Positions 36,297 to 45,818 are shown, counted from the stretch's first letter. The stretch: DNA of 64,000 nucleotides from Sphingomonas pseudosanguinis (GCF_014196255.1 NZ_JACIDH010000001.1:496001-560000), one strand, 5' to 3'. Numbers and translations are program-made. Notes: generated by a model not told the origin, from the sequence alone.

Positions 36297-36410
36297 GGTC
36301 TGGAAACCCCCAAAAAAGCGCGGATTTTTCATCCGTCGGGGGCAGGGGAGGAAATTTTGCCGCTGAACACAAGCAATTGCTGAACGGCAGATTAAAAAAC
36401 AAAATCGTTG

Positions 36411-36446
36411 TTGCAGGGATGTGACACGTTCGACACATCCCTGCAA
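36411..36446 (-). terminator. 13-bp perfect inverted repeat after the thiolase gene (terminator or operator)
   Basis: TTGCAGGGATGTG (36411-36423) and CACATCCCTGCAA (36434-36446) with a 10-base centre. On the minus strand it lies about 55 bases past the thiolase stop, and the T-rich ATTTTGTTTTTT begins about seven bases after it, so a terminator is plausible. It is also 115 bases before the TonB receptor start, so an operator role cannot be excluded. Confidence 0.6.
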
Positions 36447-36502
36447 GCAGGCCAATACTCGCGAAATTTTCGCAAAGTGGTGTATTGCCCTTTTAGATCA
36501 CT

Positions 36503-37675
<1,173 letters not shown>

Positions 37676-37697
37676 GAAGGCTCCTCTTGTGTCACAT

Positions 37698-38750
37698 CTA
37701 TTTAGGCGTTGGGAGTTGGGTGATCCAGTCGGCCAGCGGCTGCCAGAGCTGGTGCTCCGCACGGCCGCCGACGACCATGCCGACATGGCCCGTGCCCCCC
37801 GCTCGCCGGTCGGACAGGCCGATGGCGGTGGCGGCGGGGACGATCCGGTCGGCGGTGGCGACGAATTCGACGCTAGGGGCGTCGCATTGCGCGGGTGTGA
37901 CGGTCGTCCCGGCGACGCGCCATTGCCCCTGGCCGGGGCGATCCTGCGCGATCAGCTCCTCGAACAGCTCACGGCCGAAGGCATGGGGCAGGGGGGCGCC
38001 CTGATTGGCCCAGTCCTCCAACCGGATGAAGCGCCGGGCGGCCTCGCTGCGCGGATCGAGATCGGCGAAGGCCGCATATTTGGCGATGGTGCGGCCCGGG
38101 TCGAGTCGCCAGAAGCCCGCCTGCAGCGCCTCCATCGGCACGAGGCCCAGCGCTTCGGAGGTCGGCTTGATCGCGGCCCATTGCGCGGCCATCGCGGCGC
38201 GCGCCTCGTCGCCATAGCCGGTGAAATGCCATGGCGCGGCGATCGCGGCGAGGCCCGCGACCCGACTGCGCGCCGCCGCCGCGACGGCGAGCGTGCCGCC
38301 CAGGCAATAGCCGACCAGCACCGGCGGCTCTGGGAAGGTCGCGATCAGGGGCAGCAGGAAACGCTCGACATGTCCCGCCGCATCGATGTCGCGGTCCTTC
38401 ACCCCCGGTGTGCCCCAGTCGATCAGCCAGGGGTGAAAGCCCTGTCCCCGCATCCAGCGGATCAGCGAACGGTCGCGCGACAGGTCGAGGATCGAGGGCG
38501 GATTGATCAGTGAGGGGATGAACAGCACCGGCCGGCCTTCGCACCCGACGCCGCCATCGCGGAGCCGCACCCGGCCGCGCCGTCGCCGGACGGGCAGGGC
38601 GCGCATCGGGCGTTCGCGCTTCGCCGCCTGGAAACGTCGCAATCCCTCCAGCGCTGCCTGCGCCAGTTCGGGATTTGCCGCAGCCTCGCTGCGCAACATC
38701 GCCAGGAACAGCGGCAGCGGACGCGGACCATGTTGCGATGCGAAATCCAT
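37698..38750 (-). CDS. PhaC-like alpha/beta hydrolase (possible class III-type PHA synthase)
   Basis: 350 residues, near the ~355 of class III PhaC and much shorter than class I (~590). [15 protein letters not shown] and WLIDWGTP match PHA synthase blocks. The nucleophile motif is [12 protein letters not shown] with Cys149 in place of Ser, as in PHA synthases; catalytic Asp is probably in ATADRIVPA and His in [10 protein letters not shown]. Class III enzymes need a PhaE partner, which I do not see. It could instead be a PhaC-related acyltransferase. Upstream of phaA on the same strand; divergent from phaR with only 39 bases between start codons, so it is likely leaderless or controlled by overlapping promoters. 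Confidence 0.75.
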   Translation of the reverse strand: MDFASQHGPRPLPLFLAMLRSEAAANPELAQAALEGLRRFQAAKRERPMRALPVRRRRGRVRLRDGGVGCEGRPVLFIPSLINPPSILDLSRDRSLIRWMRGQGFHPWLIDWGTPGVKDRDIDAAGHVERFLLPLIATFPEPPVLVGYCLGGTLAVAAAARSRVAGLAAIAAPWHFTGYGDEARAAMAAQWAAIKPTSEALGLVPMEALQAGFWRLDPGRTIAKYAAFADLDPRSEAARRFIRLEDWANQGAPLPHAFGRELFEELIAQDRPGQGQWRVAGTTVTPAQCDAPSVEFVATADRIVPAATAIGLSDRRAGGTGHVGMVVGGRAEHQLWQPLADWITQLPTPK

Positions 38751-38761
38751 GGCGTTAGGCT
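38733..38761 (+). promoter_or_regulatory. Candidate phaR promoter overlapping the PhaC-like start
   Basis: TTGCGA (38733-38738), a 17-base spacer and TAGGCT (38756-38761), 28 bases before the phaR start. It overlaps the first codons of the divergent PhaC-like gene, so PhaR bound here could affect both genes. Confidence 0.35.
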
Positions 38762-38789
38762 ACACCAAAATCAGGAAAGGCGGGGATCG

Positions 38790-39353
38790 ATGAAGAAGCA
38801 GGCGGTGGACGGCATCGTGATCGTCAAGAAATACGCGAACCGGCGACTCTACAATACCGAAACCTCTTCCTACATCACGCTCGATCATCTGGCGGCGATG
38901 ATCCGGGCGGGCCGCGACTTCAAGGTGGTCGACGCCAAGACGGACGAGGACATCACCCATAATGTCTTGACCCAGATCATCATGGAAGAGGAAAGCCGGG
39001 GCGAGACGATGCTCCCCGTGAATTTCCTGCGCCAGCTGATCTCGATGTACGGCGATTCGATGCAGGCGGTGGTGCCGGGTTATCTGGAGGCGTCGATGGA
39101 CAGCTTCCGCCGCAACCAGGAACAGTTCAAGTCGGCGGTCGAGGGCGCGTTCGCGAACACGCCCTTCGCCGATATGGCCAAGCGCAACCTGGCGATGTTC
39201 GAGGCGGCGACGCAGGGGTTCAAGCCGGGCGGAGTCGCGCCCACGCCGGCCCCGGCACCGGCGGCCCCCGCCGCGAGCAAGGACGCCGAGATGGCGGCGC
39301 TGAAGGCGGAACTCGCTGCGTTGAAGGACAAGATCGAGAAGCTGGGGGAATAA
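38790..39353 (+). CDS. phaR: Polyhydroxyalkanoate synthesis repressor PhaR
   Basis: 187 residues. DNA-binding regulator that also senses PHB granules. The PHB/PHA accumulation regulator domain is clear: VIVKKYANRRLYNTETSSYI, TLDHLAAMIRAGRDFKVVDA and the DEDITHNVLTQIIMEEE block. A second conserved segment (LPVNFLRQLISMYGDSMQAV) and a C-terminal coiled coil (AEMAALKAELAALKDKIEKL) after an Ala/Pro linker follow. ATG 38790 has AGGAAAGGCGGGG upstream; the frame from 38730 overlaps the divergent gene and is rejected. The neighbouring PhaC-like and thiolase genes are likely targets. Confidence 0.95.
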   Translation: MKKQAVDGIVIVKKYANRRLYNTETSSYITLDHLAAMIRAGRDFKVVDAKTDEDITHNVLTQIIMEEESRGETMLPVNFLRQLISMYGDSMQAVVPGYLEASMDSFRRNQEQFKSAVEGAFANTPFADMAKRNLAMFEAATQGFKPGGVAPTPAPAPAAPAASKDAEMAALKAELAALKDKIEKLGE

Positions 39354-39362
39354 TCCTCAACC

Positions 39363-39620
39363 GCCGTTCAGCCTGAGCGAAGTCGAAGGCCACGCTGGAA
39401 GGGTAGACTCTAGGCATGAATCAGTTCCTCCCCTGCAAGGGGAGGGGGGCCAGCGAAGCTGGTGGAGGGGTGTCGCCAGTTGCGAGTGAGCCCTCATCTC
39501 TCCAGCCAAGACACCCCTCGGTCAGGCCTGCGGCCTGCCACCTCCCCTGCAAGGGGAGGAATGGGTACGTCCAGCCGCAATGGCCGGTCGTGGCCTTCGA
39601 CTTCGCTCAGGCTGAACGGA
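39363..39620. repeat. Composite repeat: R1 element flanked by inverted R2 repeats (second locus)
   Basis: The R1 element at 39427-39559 (133 bp) is bounded by two copies of CCTCCCCTGCAAGGGGAGG. It is bracketed by CCGTTCAGCCTGAGCGAAG (from about 39365) and GGCCTTCGACTTCGCTCAGG (from about 39592) in opposite orientation. It fills most of the gap between phaR and hslV; the rest, 39621-39664, shows nothing. Confidence 0.9.
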
Positions 39621-39664
39621 GTTGGGGGCGATCGGTCATGCCCAGTACGCTCCCATTTCCCTCA

Positions 39665-39693
39665 TTGAACCCGCGCATCCCCACCTCCATATC
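39665..39693 (+). promoter_or_regulatory. Candidate hslVU promoter
   Basis: TTGAAC (39665-39670), a 17-base spacer and CATATC (39688-39693), 28 bases before the chosen hslV start. I could not identify a heat-shock sigma32 consensus with confidence. Confidence 0.4.
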
Positions 39694-39721
39694 GCCGCGC
39701 ATGAGCGGGAATGAACACGCC

Positions 39722-40264
39722 ATGCCCACTTGGCATGGTACGACGATTTGCTCGGTACGCCGTGGCGGCCGGGTGGTGGTGGCCGGGGACGGTCAGGTTT
39801 CGATGGGCCAGACGGTCATGAAGCCGAATGCGCGCAAAGTCCGGCGATTGGGCGACGGCTCGGTCATCGGCGGCTTTGCGGGCGCGACGGCGGATGCCTT
39901 CACCCTGTTCGAGCGGCTGGAGGCCAAGCTGGAGCGGCATAACGGCCAGTTGCTGCGCGCCGCGGTCGAACTCGCCAAGGACTGGCGCACCGACAAGTTC
40001 CTGCGCAACCTGGAGGCGATGATGATCGTCGCCGACAAGGATGTGACGTTGATCCTGACCGGAAACGGCGATGTGTTGGAGCCGGAGAACGGCATTTGCG
40101 CGATCGGATCGGGCGGCAATTACGCGCTCGCGGCGGCCCGTGCACTCGTCGACTATGAACAGGATGCCGAGACGATCGCGCGCAAGGCGATGGCGATCGC
40201 CGCCGATGTCTGCGTCTACACCAATGACCGCGTCACGCTCGAAGCCATCGACGGCGCGAACTAA
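39722..40264 (+). CDS. hslV: ATP-dependent protease subunit HslV (ClpQ)
   Basis: 180 residues. N-terminal-nucleophile peptidase forming a double hexamer capped by HslU. The start [14 protein letters not shown] places the catalytic Thr inside HGTTI, so the first residues must be removed to expose it. Other blocks: [48 protein letters not shown] and [18 protein letters not shown] 39722 is preferred to ATG 39701 because it fits family length (about 174-185). Neither has a strong SD. It is 13 bases upstream of hslU in an operon. Confidence 0.96.
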   Translation: MPTWHGTTICSVRRGGRVVVAGDGQVSMGQTVMKPNARKVRRLGDGSVIGGFAGATADAFTLFERLEAKLERHNGQLLRAAVELAKDWRTDKFLRNLEAMMIVADKDVTLILTGNGDVLEPENGICAIGSGGNYALAAARALVDYEQDAETIARKAMAIAADVCVYTNDRVTLEAIDGAN

Positions 40265-40277
40265 TCCGAAAGCTCCC

Positions 40278-41576
40278 ATGAACGACCAGTTGACCCCCAA
40301 GGCGATCGTCGCCGCGCTCGACGCGCATATCATCGGCCAGGCCGACGCCAAGCGCGCCGTCGCCGTCGCCATGCGCAACCGCTGGCGTCGCCAGCGGCTG
40401 GGCGCGGATCTGCGCGACGAGGTGACGCCCAAGAACATCCTGATGATCGGCCCGACCGGGTGCGGCAAGACCGAGATCAGCCGTCGTCTGGCGAAGCTCG
40501 CCGATGCGCCCTTCGTGAAGGTCGAGGCGACCAAGTTCACCGAGGTCGGTTATGTCGGCCGCGACGTCGAGCAGATCGCCCGCGACCTGGTCGAGGAGGC
40601 GATCCGGCTGGAAAAGGAACGCCGCCGCGTCGCGGTCAAGGACAAGGCCGAAGAGGCGGCGATGAACCGCCTGCTCGATGCGCTGGTCGGCAAGGACTCG
40701 AGCCAGGCGACGCGCGAGGCCTTTCGCCAGCGCTTCCGCGACGGCCATCTCGACCAGACCGAGATCGAGATCGAACTGGAGCAGGCCCAGGCCACGCCGT
40801 TCGAAATTCCCGGTGCCGCGCCGCAGATGATCAACCTGTCCGAGATGATGGGCAAGGCGTTCGGCGGCGGCCAGCCGCTCAAGCGCCGCAAGCTGACCGT
40901 CTCCGCCGCCTGGACCAAGCTGGTCGAGGAAGAGGCGGACAAGCGGCTCGATCAGGACGAGGTCAGCCGCGCCGCGCTGGCCGATGCCGAGGCGAACGGG
41001 ATCGTGTTCCTCGACGAGATCGACAAGATCGCGGTCAGCGACGTGCGCGGTGGCTCGGTCAGCCGCGAGGGCGTGCAGCGCGATCTGCTGCCGCTGATCG
41101 AGGGAACGACGGTTTCGACCAAATACGGCCCGATGAAGACGGACCATATCCTGTTCATCGCGAGCGGCGCCTTCCACGTCGCCAAACCGTCCGACCTGTT
41201 GCCCGAGCTTCAGGGCCGCCTGCCGATCCGGGTTGAACTCAAGGCGCTGACTGAAGGTGATTTCGTCGCCATCCTGTCCGACACCAAGGCGTCGCTGCCC
41301 GCGCAGTACAAGGCGCTGATCGGCACCGAGGGGGTAGAGATTTCCTTCACCGAGGACGGCATCGCGGCGATCGCGCGGATCGCGGCGGAGGTGAATGCGC
41401 AGGTCGAGAATATCGGCGCGCGGCGGCTGCAGACGGTGATGGAGAAGCTGTTGGAAGAGGTGAGCTTCGAGGCGGAGGATCGTCAGGGGACGGTGCTGAC
41501 GGTCGATGGGGCGTATGTCGACAAGCAGCTGTCGGCGGTGGCGCGCAATACGGATTTGAGCCGGTTTGTTTTGTGA
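40278..41576 (+). CDS. hslU: ATP-dependent protease ATPase subunit HslU (ClpY)
   Basis: 432 residues. AAA+ unfoldase hexamer feeding HslV. N-terminal [20 protein letters not shown], Walker [20 protein letters not shown], the pore-loop region [19 protein letters not shown] (GYVG), the intermediate domain (about residues 110-230), Walker [16 protein letters not shown], sensor and arginine-finger blocks ([20 protein letters not shown]), and the C-terminal DLSRFVL that docks into HslV. Start at [11 protein letters not shown] (40278); the longer frame overlaps hslV. A half R3 hairpin follows and could end transcription. Confidence 0.97.
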   Translation: MNDQLTPKAIVAALDAHIIGQADAKRAVAVAMRNRWRRQRLGADLRDEVTPKNILMIGPTGCGKTEISRRLAKLADAPFVKVEATKFTEVGYVGRDVEQIARDLVEEAIRLEKERRRVAVKDKAEEAAMNRLLDALVGKDSSQATREAFRQRFRDGHLDQTEIEIELEQAQATPFEIPGAAPQMINLSEMMGKAFGGGQPLKRRKLTVSAAWTKLVEEEADKRLDQDEVSRAALADAEANGIVFLDEIDKIAVSDVRGGSVSREGVQRDLLPLIEGTTVSTKYGPMKTDHILFIASGAFHVAKPSDLLPELQGRLPIRVELKALTEGDFVAILSDTKASLPAQYKALIGTEGVEISFTEDGIAAIARIAAEVNAQVENIGARRLQTVMEKLLEEVSFEAEDRQGTVLTVDGAYVDKQLSAVARNTDLSRFVL

Positions 41577-41616
41577 TCGGGGTGGGGGCTCGGTGAGACA
41601 CCGGGCCCTCCCCCAT

Positions 41617-41638
41617 CCCCTCCCGGCTGCGGGAGGGG
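41617..41638. repeat. Single R3 hairpin downstream of hslU
   Basis: CCCCTCCCGGCTGCGGGAGGGG, preceded by CGGTGAGACACCGGGCCCTC that resembles the centre of the full R3 doublets. It is a half element. Confidence 0.75.
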
Positions 41639-41706
41639 CGTGCCCAGTCCGTAACGAGAAAATTAAGTCGCAACGATCGACCTTGCCGCTCCCCTCTCGC
41701 AGGCGA

Positions 41707-41768
41707 GTTTCAGGTCGGTCATGCCCCCGGCATGACCTAAACGATGCGGGGTATCGTTTGCCTGAAAC
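41707..41768. repeat. Compact three-way-junction palindrome
   Basis: An 8-bp closing stem (GTTTCAGG 41707-41714 with CCTGAAAC 41761-41768) encloses two perfect hairpins: a 9-bp stem (41717-41725 with 41729-41737, loop CCC) and a 7-bp stem (41739-41745 with 41753-41759). Joints are only one to two bases. Outside it, CTCCCC-type arms extend the pairing. It lies between convergent hslU and the minus-strand gene ending at 41798. Confidence 0.8.
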
Positions 41769-41797
41769 TGGGATGGGGGAGGGGCTAGGCGTTCCCT

Positions 41798-42163
41798 CTA
41801 CGGCTTGACCCGATCATAGGGCACGAACCCATCGAAGAAGCAGGATGCCGACGGAATCGACAGGCCCTGTTGCAGCACCTGGAACCGGTCGTTCCGGCAT
41901 AGTCGCGAGCCCCATTGCTGGATCAGCAGCGTATTGAACGGGCGCAGGCTGGGACATTCACCGCGCACTTGCGCACGCCAGATGCGGCGGCCGCCCGCAT
42001 TGATGATGATCGTGCCGTTGTCGACGATGCTCGGCCCCGACTGGGCGGTGCTGGTATCGACGCATTGCACGGGCGGTCCCGCGACACGGCCGGCAAAGGG
42101 ATCGGACTTGGCGGCGACGAGCGTCAGGCCCAGCGCCGCCACCATGACAGGACGGCCACGCAT
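41798..42163 (-). CDS. Small secreted protein, paralogue of the upstream lipoprotein, 121 aa
   Basis: The start overlaps the upstream stop (TGATG at 42165-42161). The N-terminus MRGRPVMVAALGLTLVAAKS is a likely signal peptide or anchor. Then follow CVDTSTAQSG, IVDNGTIIINAGGRRIWRA, the ECPSLRPFNTLLIQQWGSRL segment, CRNDRFQVL, and a C-terminus ASCFFDGFVPYDRVKP. The pattern of Cys pairs and the GRRIWRA strand resembles proteins I remember as DUF6491; this is unverified. The C-terminal half aligns by eye with the upstream gene (C...L..LC..D..Q...SC.F..FVPY), so the two look like tandem paralogues. Function unknown; likely periplasmic. Confidence 0.7.
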   Translation of the reverse strand: MRGRPVMVAALGLTLVAAKSDPFAGRVAGPPVQCVDTSTAQSGPSIVDNGTIIINAGGRRIWRAQVRGECPSLRPFNTLLIQQWGSRLCRNDRFQVLQQGLSIPSASCFFDGFVPYDRVKP

Positions 42164-42591
42164 CACTTGGCGGGCCGATAGGGCACGAACGGCCCGAAGC
42201 TGCAGCTGCCGGTGAAGAAGCCCGACACGCGGTCGACCGTCTGCGCGATGTCGCCGGCGCAGAGCTGGCCGGTGGTGGTGCGGGTGACCAATATGTCGTT
42301 GCGTCCCCGCTGTCCGATCGTCTCGCACCCGCCTTGCGTCTCGCTGACATATTTCAGGCGCGGCGAGATCGTATAGACGATGGTCGGGCCATAGGCCGTC
42401 ACCTGCCGCGTCTGATACTGGCCGATGCACTGGGTCGGCTTTTGCGGGATCAGGCCGCGCAGCGCCTTGTCCAGATCGGCGCGCTCGGTCGCCTGGCGCT
42501 GGTCGATCCGCGCCTGCTCGGCGGGGGCGGGGGTACAGCCGGCGATCGCCGGTAACAGGAACGCCGTGGACAGCATTGTCAGGCCGCGCAT
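42163..42591 (-). CDS. Small lipoprotein, paralogue of the downstream gene, 142 aa
   Basis: MRGLTMLSTAFLLPAIAGC is a lipoprotein signal (lipobox AIAGC), followed by a coiled segment (PAEQARIDQRQATERADLDK) and a Cys-containing domain: TQCIGQYQTRQV, VYTISPRLKYVSETQGGCE, VTRTTTGQLCAGDIAQTV and the C-terminus GSCSFGPFVPYRPAK. AAGGAGG lies eight bases before ATG 42591; the longer frame to 42774 overlaps gloB and is rejected. It is the first of two coupled genes and has an extra N-terminal coil absent from its partner. Function unknown; probably membrane-attached in the periplasm. Confidence 0.72.
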   Translation of the reverse strand: MRGLTMLSTAFLLPAIAGCTPAPAEQARIDQRQATERADLDKALRGLIPQKPTQCIGQYQTRQVTAYGPTIVYTISPRLKYVSETQGGCETIGQRGRNDILVTRTTTGQLCAGDIAQTVDRVSGFFTGSCSFGPFVPYRPAK

Positions 42592-42631
42592 CGTCTTCGC
42601 CTCCTTCGGTCGGTTCCCCTGCAACATTTCC

Positions 42632-43348
42632 CTAACCCTTGAACGCGTCCTTGGCTGCACGACGCTCGGCCAGTTCCTGCGCATCGACCGAACGCAGAAA
42701 GGGGTTGGTCGCGCGTTCCAGCGCGATGGTCGTCGGGATGGTCGGCTCGCCCGCCTCGCGCATGGCGGTGACATCGGCCAGCCGCGCGGCGATCACGTCG
42801 TTGTCCGGCTCCGCCACCGCCGCGAAGCGCGCGTTGGACAGGGTATATTCGTGCCCGCAATAGACGCGCGTATCCTCGGGCAGCGCGGCGAAGCGGCGCA
42901 TATTGGCGTGCATCTGCGCCGCCGTCCCCTCGAACAACCGGCCACAGCCCATGGCGAACAGCGTATCGCCGCTGAAGATCACACCGCGCTCGGGCACATG
43001 AAAGGCGATATGCCCCGCCGTATGCCCCGGCACCGACCAGATCACCGCCTCGAGCGTGCCGACGCCGATCCGATCGCCATCCTCCAGCAGCCGGTCGAGC
43101 CCCTCGATCTTGGCTGCCTCCGCTGCCGGACCGGCGACCCGCGCACCGGCGGCGCGCAGTTCGCTCGCGCCGCCGACATGGTCGGGATGCCAATGGGTCA
43201 GCCAGACCTGGTCGATGGTCCATCCGCGCGCCGCCGCCGCCGCCGCCACCGGCGCCGCCTCGCCGGGATCGAGCGCGACGGTCTGGCCATCGTCATGGAT
43301 CAGCCAGGCATAGTTATCGGAGAGGACGGGGACGCGAATGATTTCCAT
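42632..43348 (-). CDS. gloB: Hydroxyacylglutathione hydrolase (glyoxalase II)
   Basis: 238 residues of the metallo-beta-lactamase fold. Hydrolyses S-lactoylglutathione to D-lactate and glutathione, the second step of methylglyoxal detoxification. The metal site is THWHPDHVGG (His-x-His-x-Asp-His kept, with Trp where His is usual in glyoxalase II), with further ligands in VPGHTAGHIAFHV, FSGDTLFAMGCGRLFEG and VYCGHEYT. The C-terminal helical domain (PTTIALERATNPFLRSVD) carries the glutathione-contact Asn-Pro-Phe-Leu-Arg motif. Nine bases downstream of gloA, so the two form a glyoxalase operon. Confidence 0.95.
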   Translation of the reverse strand: MEIIRVPVLSDNYAWLIHDDGQTVALDPGEAAPVAAAAAARGWTIDQVWLTHWHPDHVGGASELRAAGARVAGPAAEAAKIEGLDRLLEDGDRIGVGTLEAVIWSVPGHTAGHIAFHVPERGVIFSGDTLFAMGCGRLFEGTAAQMHANMRRFAALPEDTRVYCGHEYTLSNARFAAVAEPDNDVIAARLADVTAMREAGEPTIPTTIALERATNPFLRSVDAQELAERRAAKDAFKG

Positions 43349-43357
43349 GCGCGGCCT

Positions 43358-43774
43358 TTACCAGCTTCCGACATTGGGCATCGAGGCCCAAGGTTCGGCC
43401 GGGGGCAGCGCACCGTCCTGTAACAGTTCGATCGAAATGCCGTCGGGCGTCTTGACGAAGGCCATATGCCCGTCGCGCGGCGGCCGGTTGATGGTGATGC
43501 CGGCATCCATCAGCCGCTGGCACGTCTCGTAGATATTGTCGACGCGGTAGGCGAGATGGCCGAAATTGCGGCCACCGGTATAGATTTCGGGGTCCCAATT
43601 ATGGGTCAGCTCGACCTCGGCGCGGCCCTCGTCGCCCGGTGCCGCCAGGAAGATCAGCGAGAAGCGCCCGCCCTCGTTATCGATCCGCCGCACCTGTTCC
43701 AGTCCCAGCAGCGCGAAGAAGCGGATGGTGGCGTCGGGATCGCTGACGCGGATCATGGTGTGGAGATAACGCAT
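43358..43774 (-). CDS. gloA: Lactoylglutathione lyase (glyoxalase I)
   Basis: 138 residues, VOC fold with two beta-alpha-beta-beta-beta modules. Isomerises the methylglyoxal-glutathione hemithioacetal to S-lactoylglutathione. Metal ligands are expected at His in RYLHTMIRVSDP, Glu in AEVELTHNWDPE, His in FGHLAYRVDNI and Glu in GISIELLQ. This pattern and length match Ni-type glyoxalase I. The start matches the family (MRYLHTMIRV). It heads the gloA-gloB pair. Confidence 0.94.
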   Translation of the reverse strand: MRYLHTMIRVSDPDATIRFFALLGLEQVRRIDNEGGRFSLIFLAAPGDEGRAEVELTHNWDPEIYTGGRNFGHLAYRVDNIYETCQRLMDAGITINRPPRDGHMAFVKTPDGISIELLQDGALPPAEPWASMPNVGSW

Positions 43775-43850
43775 TCGATTTCCTGCCTATTAGGGAGGGC
43801 ACGCTGTCCTACCCGCAAATAAAGGGCAAGACCTTTACCTGCGATAAGGC

Positions 43851-44630
43851 TCAGCGTGAGGGGAATTGCGCCAGCGCCTTGGCGGCGATCGCGCGGACCG
43901 GGCTGTCGGGCGGGGCGAGTCGCGCAGCCTCGCTCCACGCCTTGCGCGCGCCCGCTTCGTCCCCGCCGGCGGCGGCGATGTTGCCGGCCTCCAACTGGAC
44001 ATTGGCGTCGTCCGCCGACCGCGCCAGCGCCTCGCCAATGTCCTTCTTCGCACGGGGCAGATCGCCGGTGCGGCGCGCCAGCGTCGCCGACAGCAACCAG
44101 GCGAGCGGATCGCTCGGCACATGCGTCAGCGCGGCGTCCAGATCGACCCGCGCAGCCGCCGGCTGTCCGCCCGCGACCAGCGCGCGTGCCCGGTCGAGCA
44201 GCGCTTCGCCCAGCGCGAAGTCGGTCAACTGGCCCGAGGCGAGCGCGGCATCCAGCGCGGTGCGCGAATGGGCGGCGTCGCCCCCCGCCAGATAGGCATT
44301 GCCCGCCTGCGCCCAATAGGTGGCGGCGCGTATGTCGCGACCGGTCTCCGCCGCGCGTGCCGCCTGTTCGAAGGCGGTGGCGGCGGCGCTCCAATTGCCC
44401 TCTGAGGCATAGGCGATGCCGGCGCATTGCTGCGCGAAATAGCCGCCGCCCGCCAATTGCCAGCGCCCCGCCTCGGCCCGCCCGGCGGCGGGATCGCGCG
44501 TGGCGGTCGCGACGCAGCGTTCATGCCGCGCCTCGCGCGGATCGGCGGGGAGGGCGGGGGGCTTGGCGGCGGCCGGGGTCGGGGCCTGGGGCTGAGCTGC
44601 GACGGCGAGTGCCAGGGAAAACAGGATCAT
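43851..44630 (-). CDS. Exported TPR-repeat protein, 259 aa
   Basis: A signal peptide (MILFSLALAVAAQPQAP) is followed by an Ala/Pro linker and several tetratricopeptide repeats: CAGIAYASEGNWSAAATAFE, YWAQAGNAYLAGGDAAHSRT, RARALVAGGQPAAARVDLDA, LLSATLARRTGDLPRAKKDI and LEAGNIAAAGGDEAGARKAW. Such scaffolds bind partner proteins in the periplasm; no specific role can be named. Its ATG overlaps the stop of the upstream hydrolase (ATGA at 44627-44630), so the two are translationally coupled. No terminator is evident before gloA. Confidence 0.82.
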   Translation of the reverse strand: MILFSLALAVAAQPQAPTPAAAKPPALPADPREARHERCVATATRDPAAGRAEAGRWQLAGGGYFAQQCAGIAYASEGNWSAAATAFEQAARAAETGRDIRAATYWAQAGNAYLAGGDAAHSRTALDAALASGQLTDFALGEALLDRARALVAGGQPAAARVDLDAALTHVPSDPLAWLLSATLARRTGDLPRAKKDIGEALARSADDANVQLEAGNIAAAGGDEAGARKAWSEAARLAPPDSPVRAIAAKALAQFPSR

Positions 44631-45355
44631 GGGTGGTTCAACACGTCCTCAACGCTGCGGATCAACAGCGCGATGTCCTGCTCGCGCGACAGCCGGTGGT
44701 CGCCGTCCTTGACCAAGATCGTCTGCACATCAGCTGAACGGAACAGCCCGGCCAGATGGGTGGTGCGCTGCCACGGGACGTCGGGGTCCTGCATCCCCTG
44801 GAGCAGCCGGACCGGGCCGTCGAAGGCGATGGGACCGAAGGTCAGCCGATTGGCCTCGCCCGATGCCCAGAAGCGGCGGGTGTAAAGGGTGGGTTCGGGG
44901 CCATAGGGATTGGGCCGCTCGAGCCGACCCGTCTGGAGGATCGTCATCTTCTCGTCTTCGGAAAAGCCCCAGTCGGTGAAGTCGGGCGCGGGCGCGATGC
45001 CGACCAATGCCGTCACCTGATCGGGCCGGGCCAGCGCGGCGAGCAGCATCAGCCAGCCGCCCATCGACGATCCGACCAGCACCGCCGGCCCCTTCACCAC
45101 ATCGTCGAGCATCGCCACGACATCGTCGCGCCAGTCCGCCAGCGCCTGATCCGCGAACGCGCCGTCCGATGTGCCGCATCCGCCATAGTCGAAGCGCAGG
45201 AACGCGCGGCCGTTCGCTTTGGCCCATGCCTCCAGCGCAAGTGCCTTCGACCCCTGCATGTCCGAGGCATAGCCGGGCAGGAAGACGATCGCGGGGCCGG
45301 CGCCGTCTGTCCAGTGATAGGCGAGCTTGGGGCGGTGCGTGGGGCTGTCGGTCAT
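44627..45355 (-). CDS. Alpha/beta hydrolase resembling ABHD10 thioesterase/depalmitoylase
   Basis: 242 residues, cytoplasmic. Close in layout to mammalian ABHD10: AIVFLPGYASDMQGSKALAL, FLRFDYGGCGTSDG, the nucleophile elbow VLVGSSMGGWLMLLAALARP, Asp in LLQGMQDPDVPWQRT and His in VKDGDHRLS, giving a Ser-Asp-His triad. ABHD10 acts as an S-depalmitoylase and acyl-glucuronide esterase; the bacterial substrate is unknown. ATG 45355 is chosen because the family begins about there; the frame to 45415 is less protein-like. Coupled to the TPR gene downstream. Confidence 0.85.
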   Translation of the reverse strand: MTDSPTHRPKLAYHWTDGAGPAIVFLPGYASDMQGSKALALEAWAKANGRAFLRFDYGGCGTSDGAFADQALADWRDDVVAMLDDVVKGPAVLVGSSMGGWLMLLAALARPDQVTALVGIAPAPDFTDWGFSEDEKMTILQTGRLERPNPYGPEPTLYTRRFWASGEANRLTFGPIAFDGPVRLLQGMQDPDVPWQRTTHLAGLFRSADVQTILVKDGDHRLSREQDIALLIRSVEDVLNHP

Positions 45356-45423
45356 GCCCGGAGTGTAGGGAAGGGCTGGGGCGATGGAAACCCGATCGCG
45401 GCTTTGCGGCGTCATCCCAACTT

Positions 45424-45524
45424 CCGTTCAGCCTGAGCGAAGTCGAAGGCCAAGGGACATGCTCACCCCCGCGCCCGGAGGAGAAGGGCGGGACGTGGCC
45501 TTCGACTACGCTCAGGCTGAACGG
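45424..45524. repeat. R2 inverted doublet (REPIN-like), 101 bp
   Basis: CCGTTCAGCCTGAGCGAAG (45424 on) is matched in reverse by GGCCTTCGACTACGCTCAGG (45497 on). Another doublet follows at 45679. The segment 45525-45678 between them shows nothing recognisable. Confidence 0.9.
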
Positions 45525-45678
45525 GGCGGGGGGAATTGCGCCGCGCGGCGAGGACTGCCAGTCCCTCGCAAACGATCCCGAAAGTCTCCGGTCCTACAGC
45601 CGCCAGTTTCACCGTGTCATGCGCGATGCGCAGACCTTTTACGCTCGGCACGCCGGAGCGACAGATCAGGCCCTCCCT

Positions 45679-45778
45679 CCGTTCAGCCTGAGCGAAGTCG
45701 AAGGCCACGTCCCGCCTCCGCCGCCGGCTATGGAGGAGAGTGCATCCCTTGGCCTTCGACTGCGCTCAGGCGGAACGG
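45679..45778. repeat. R2 inverted doublet (REPIN-like), 100 bp
   Basis: CCGTTCAGCCTGAGCGAAG (45679 on) is matched in reverse by GGCCTTCGACTGCGCTCAGG (45751 on). It ends 40 bases before the stop of the minus-strand DUF6356 gene and may end its transcript. Confidence 0.9.
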
Positions 45779-45818
45779 AGGTGAGGGCGGCGATAATAGT
45801 CTTTGATGGGCCGGTGCC

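Noticed and set aside
39416..39721. N-terminal extension of HslV
   Set aside because: It translates R1/R2 repeats; the HslV family begins near ATG 39722 with the catalytic Thr close to the N-terminus.
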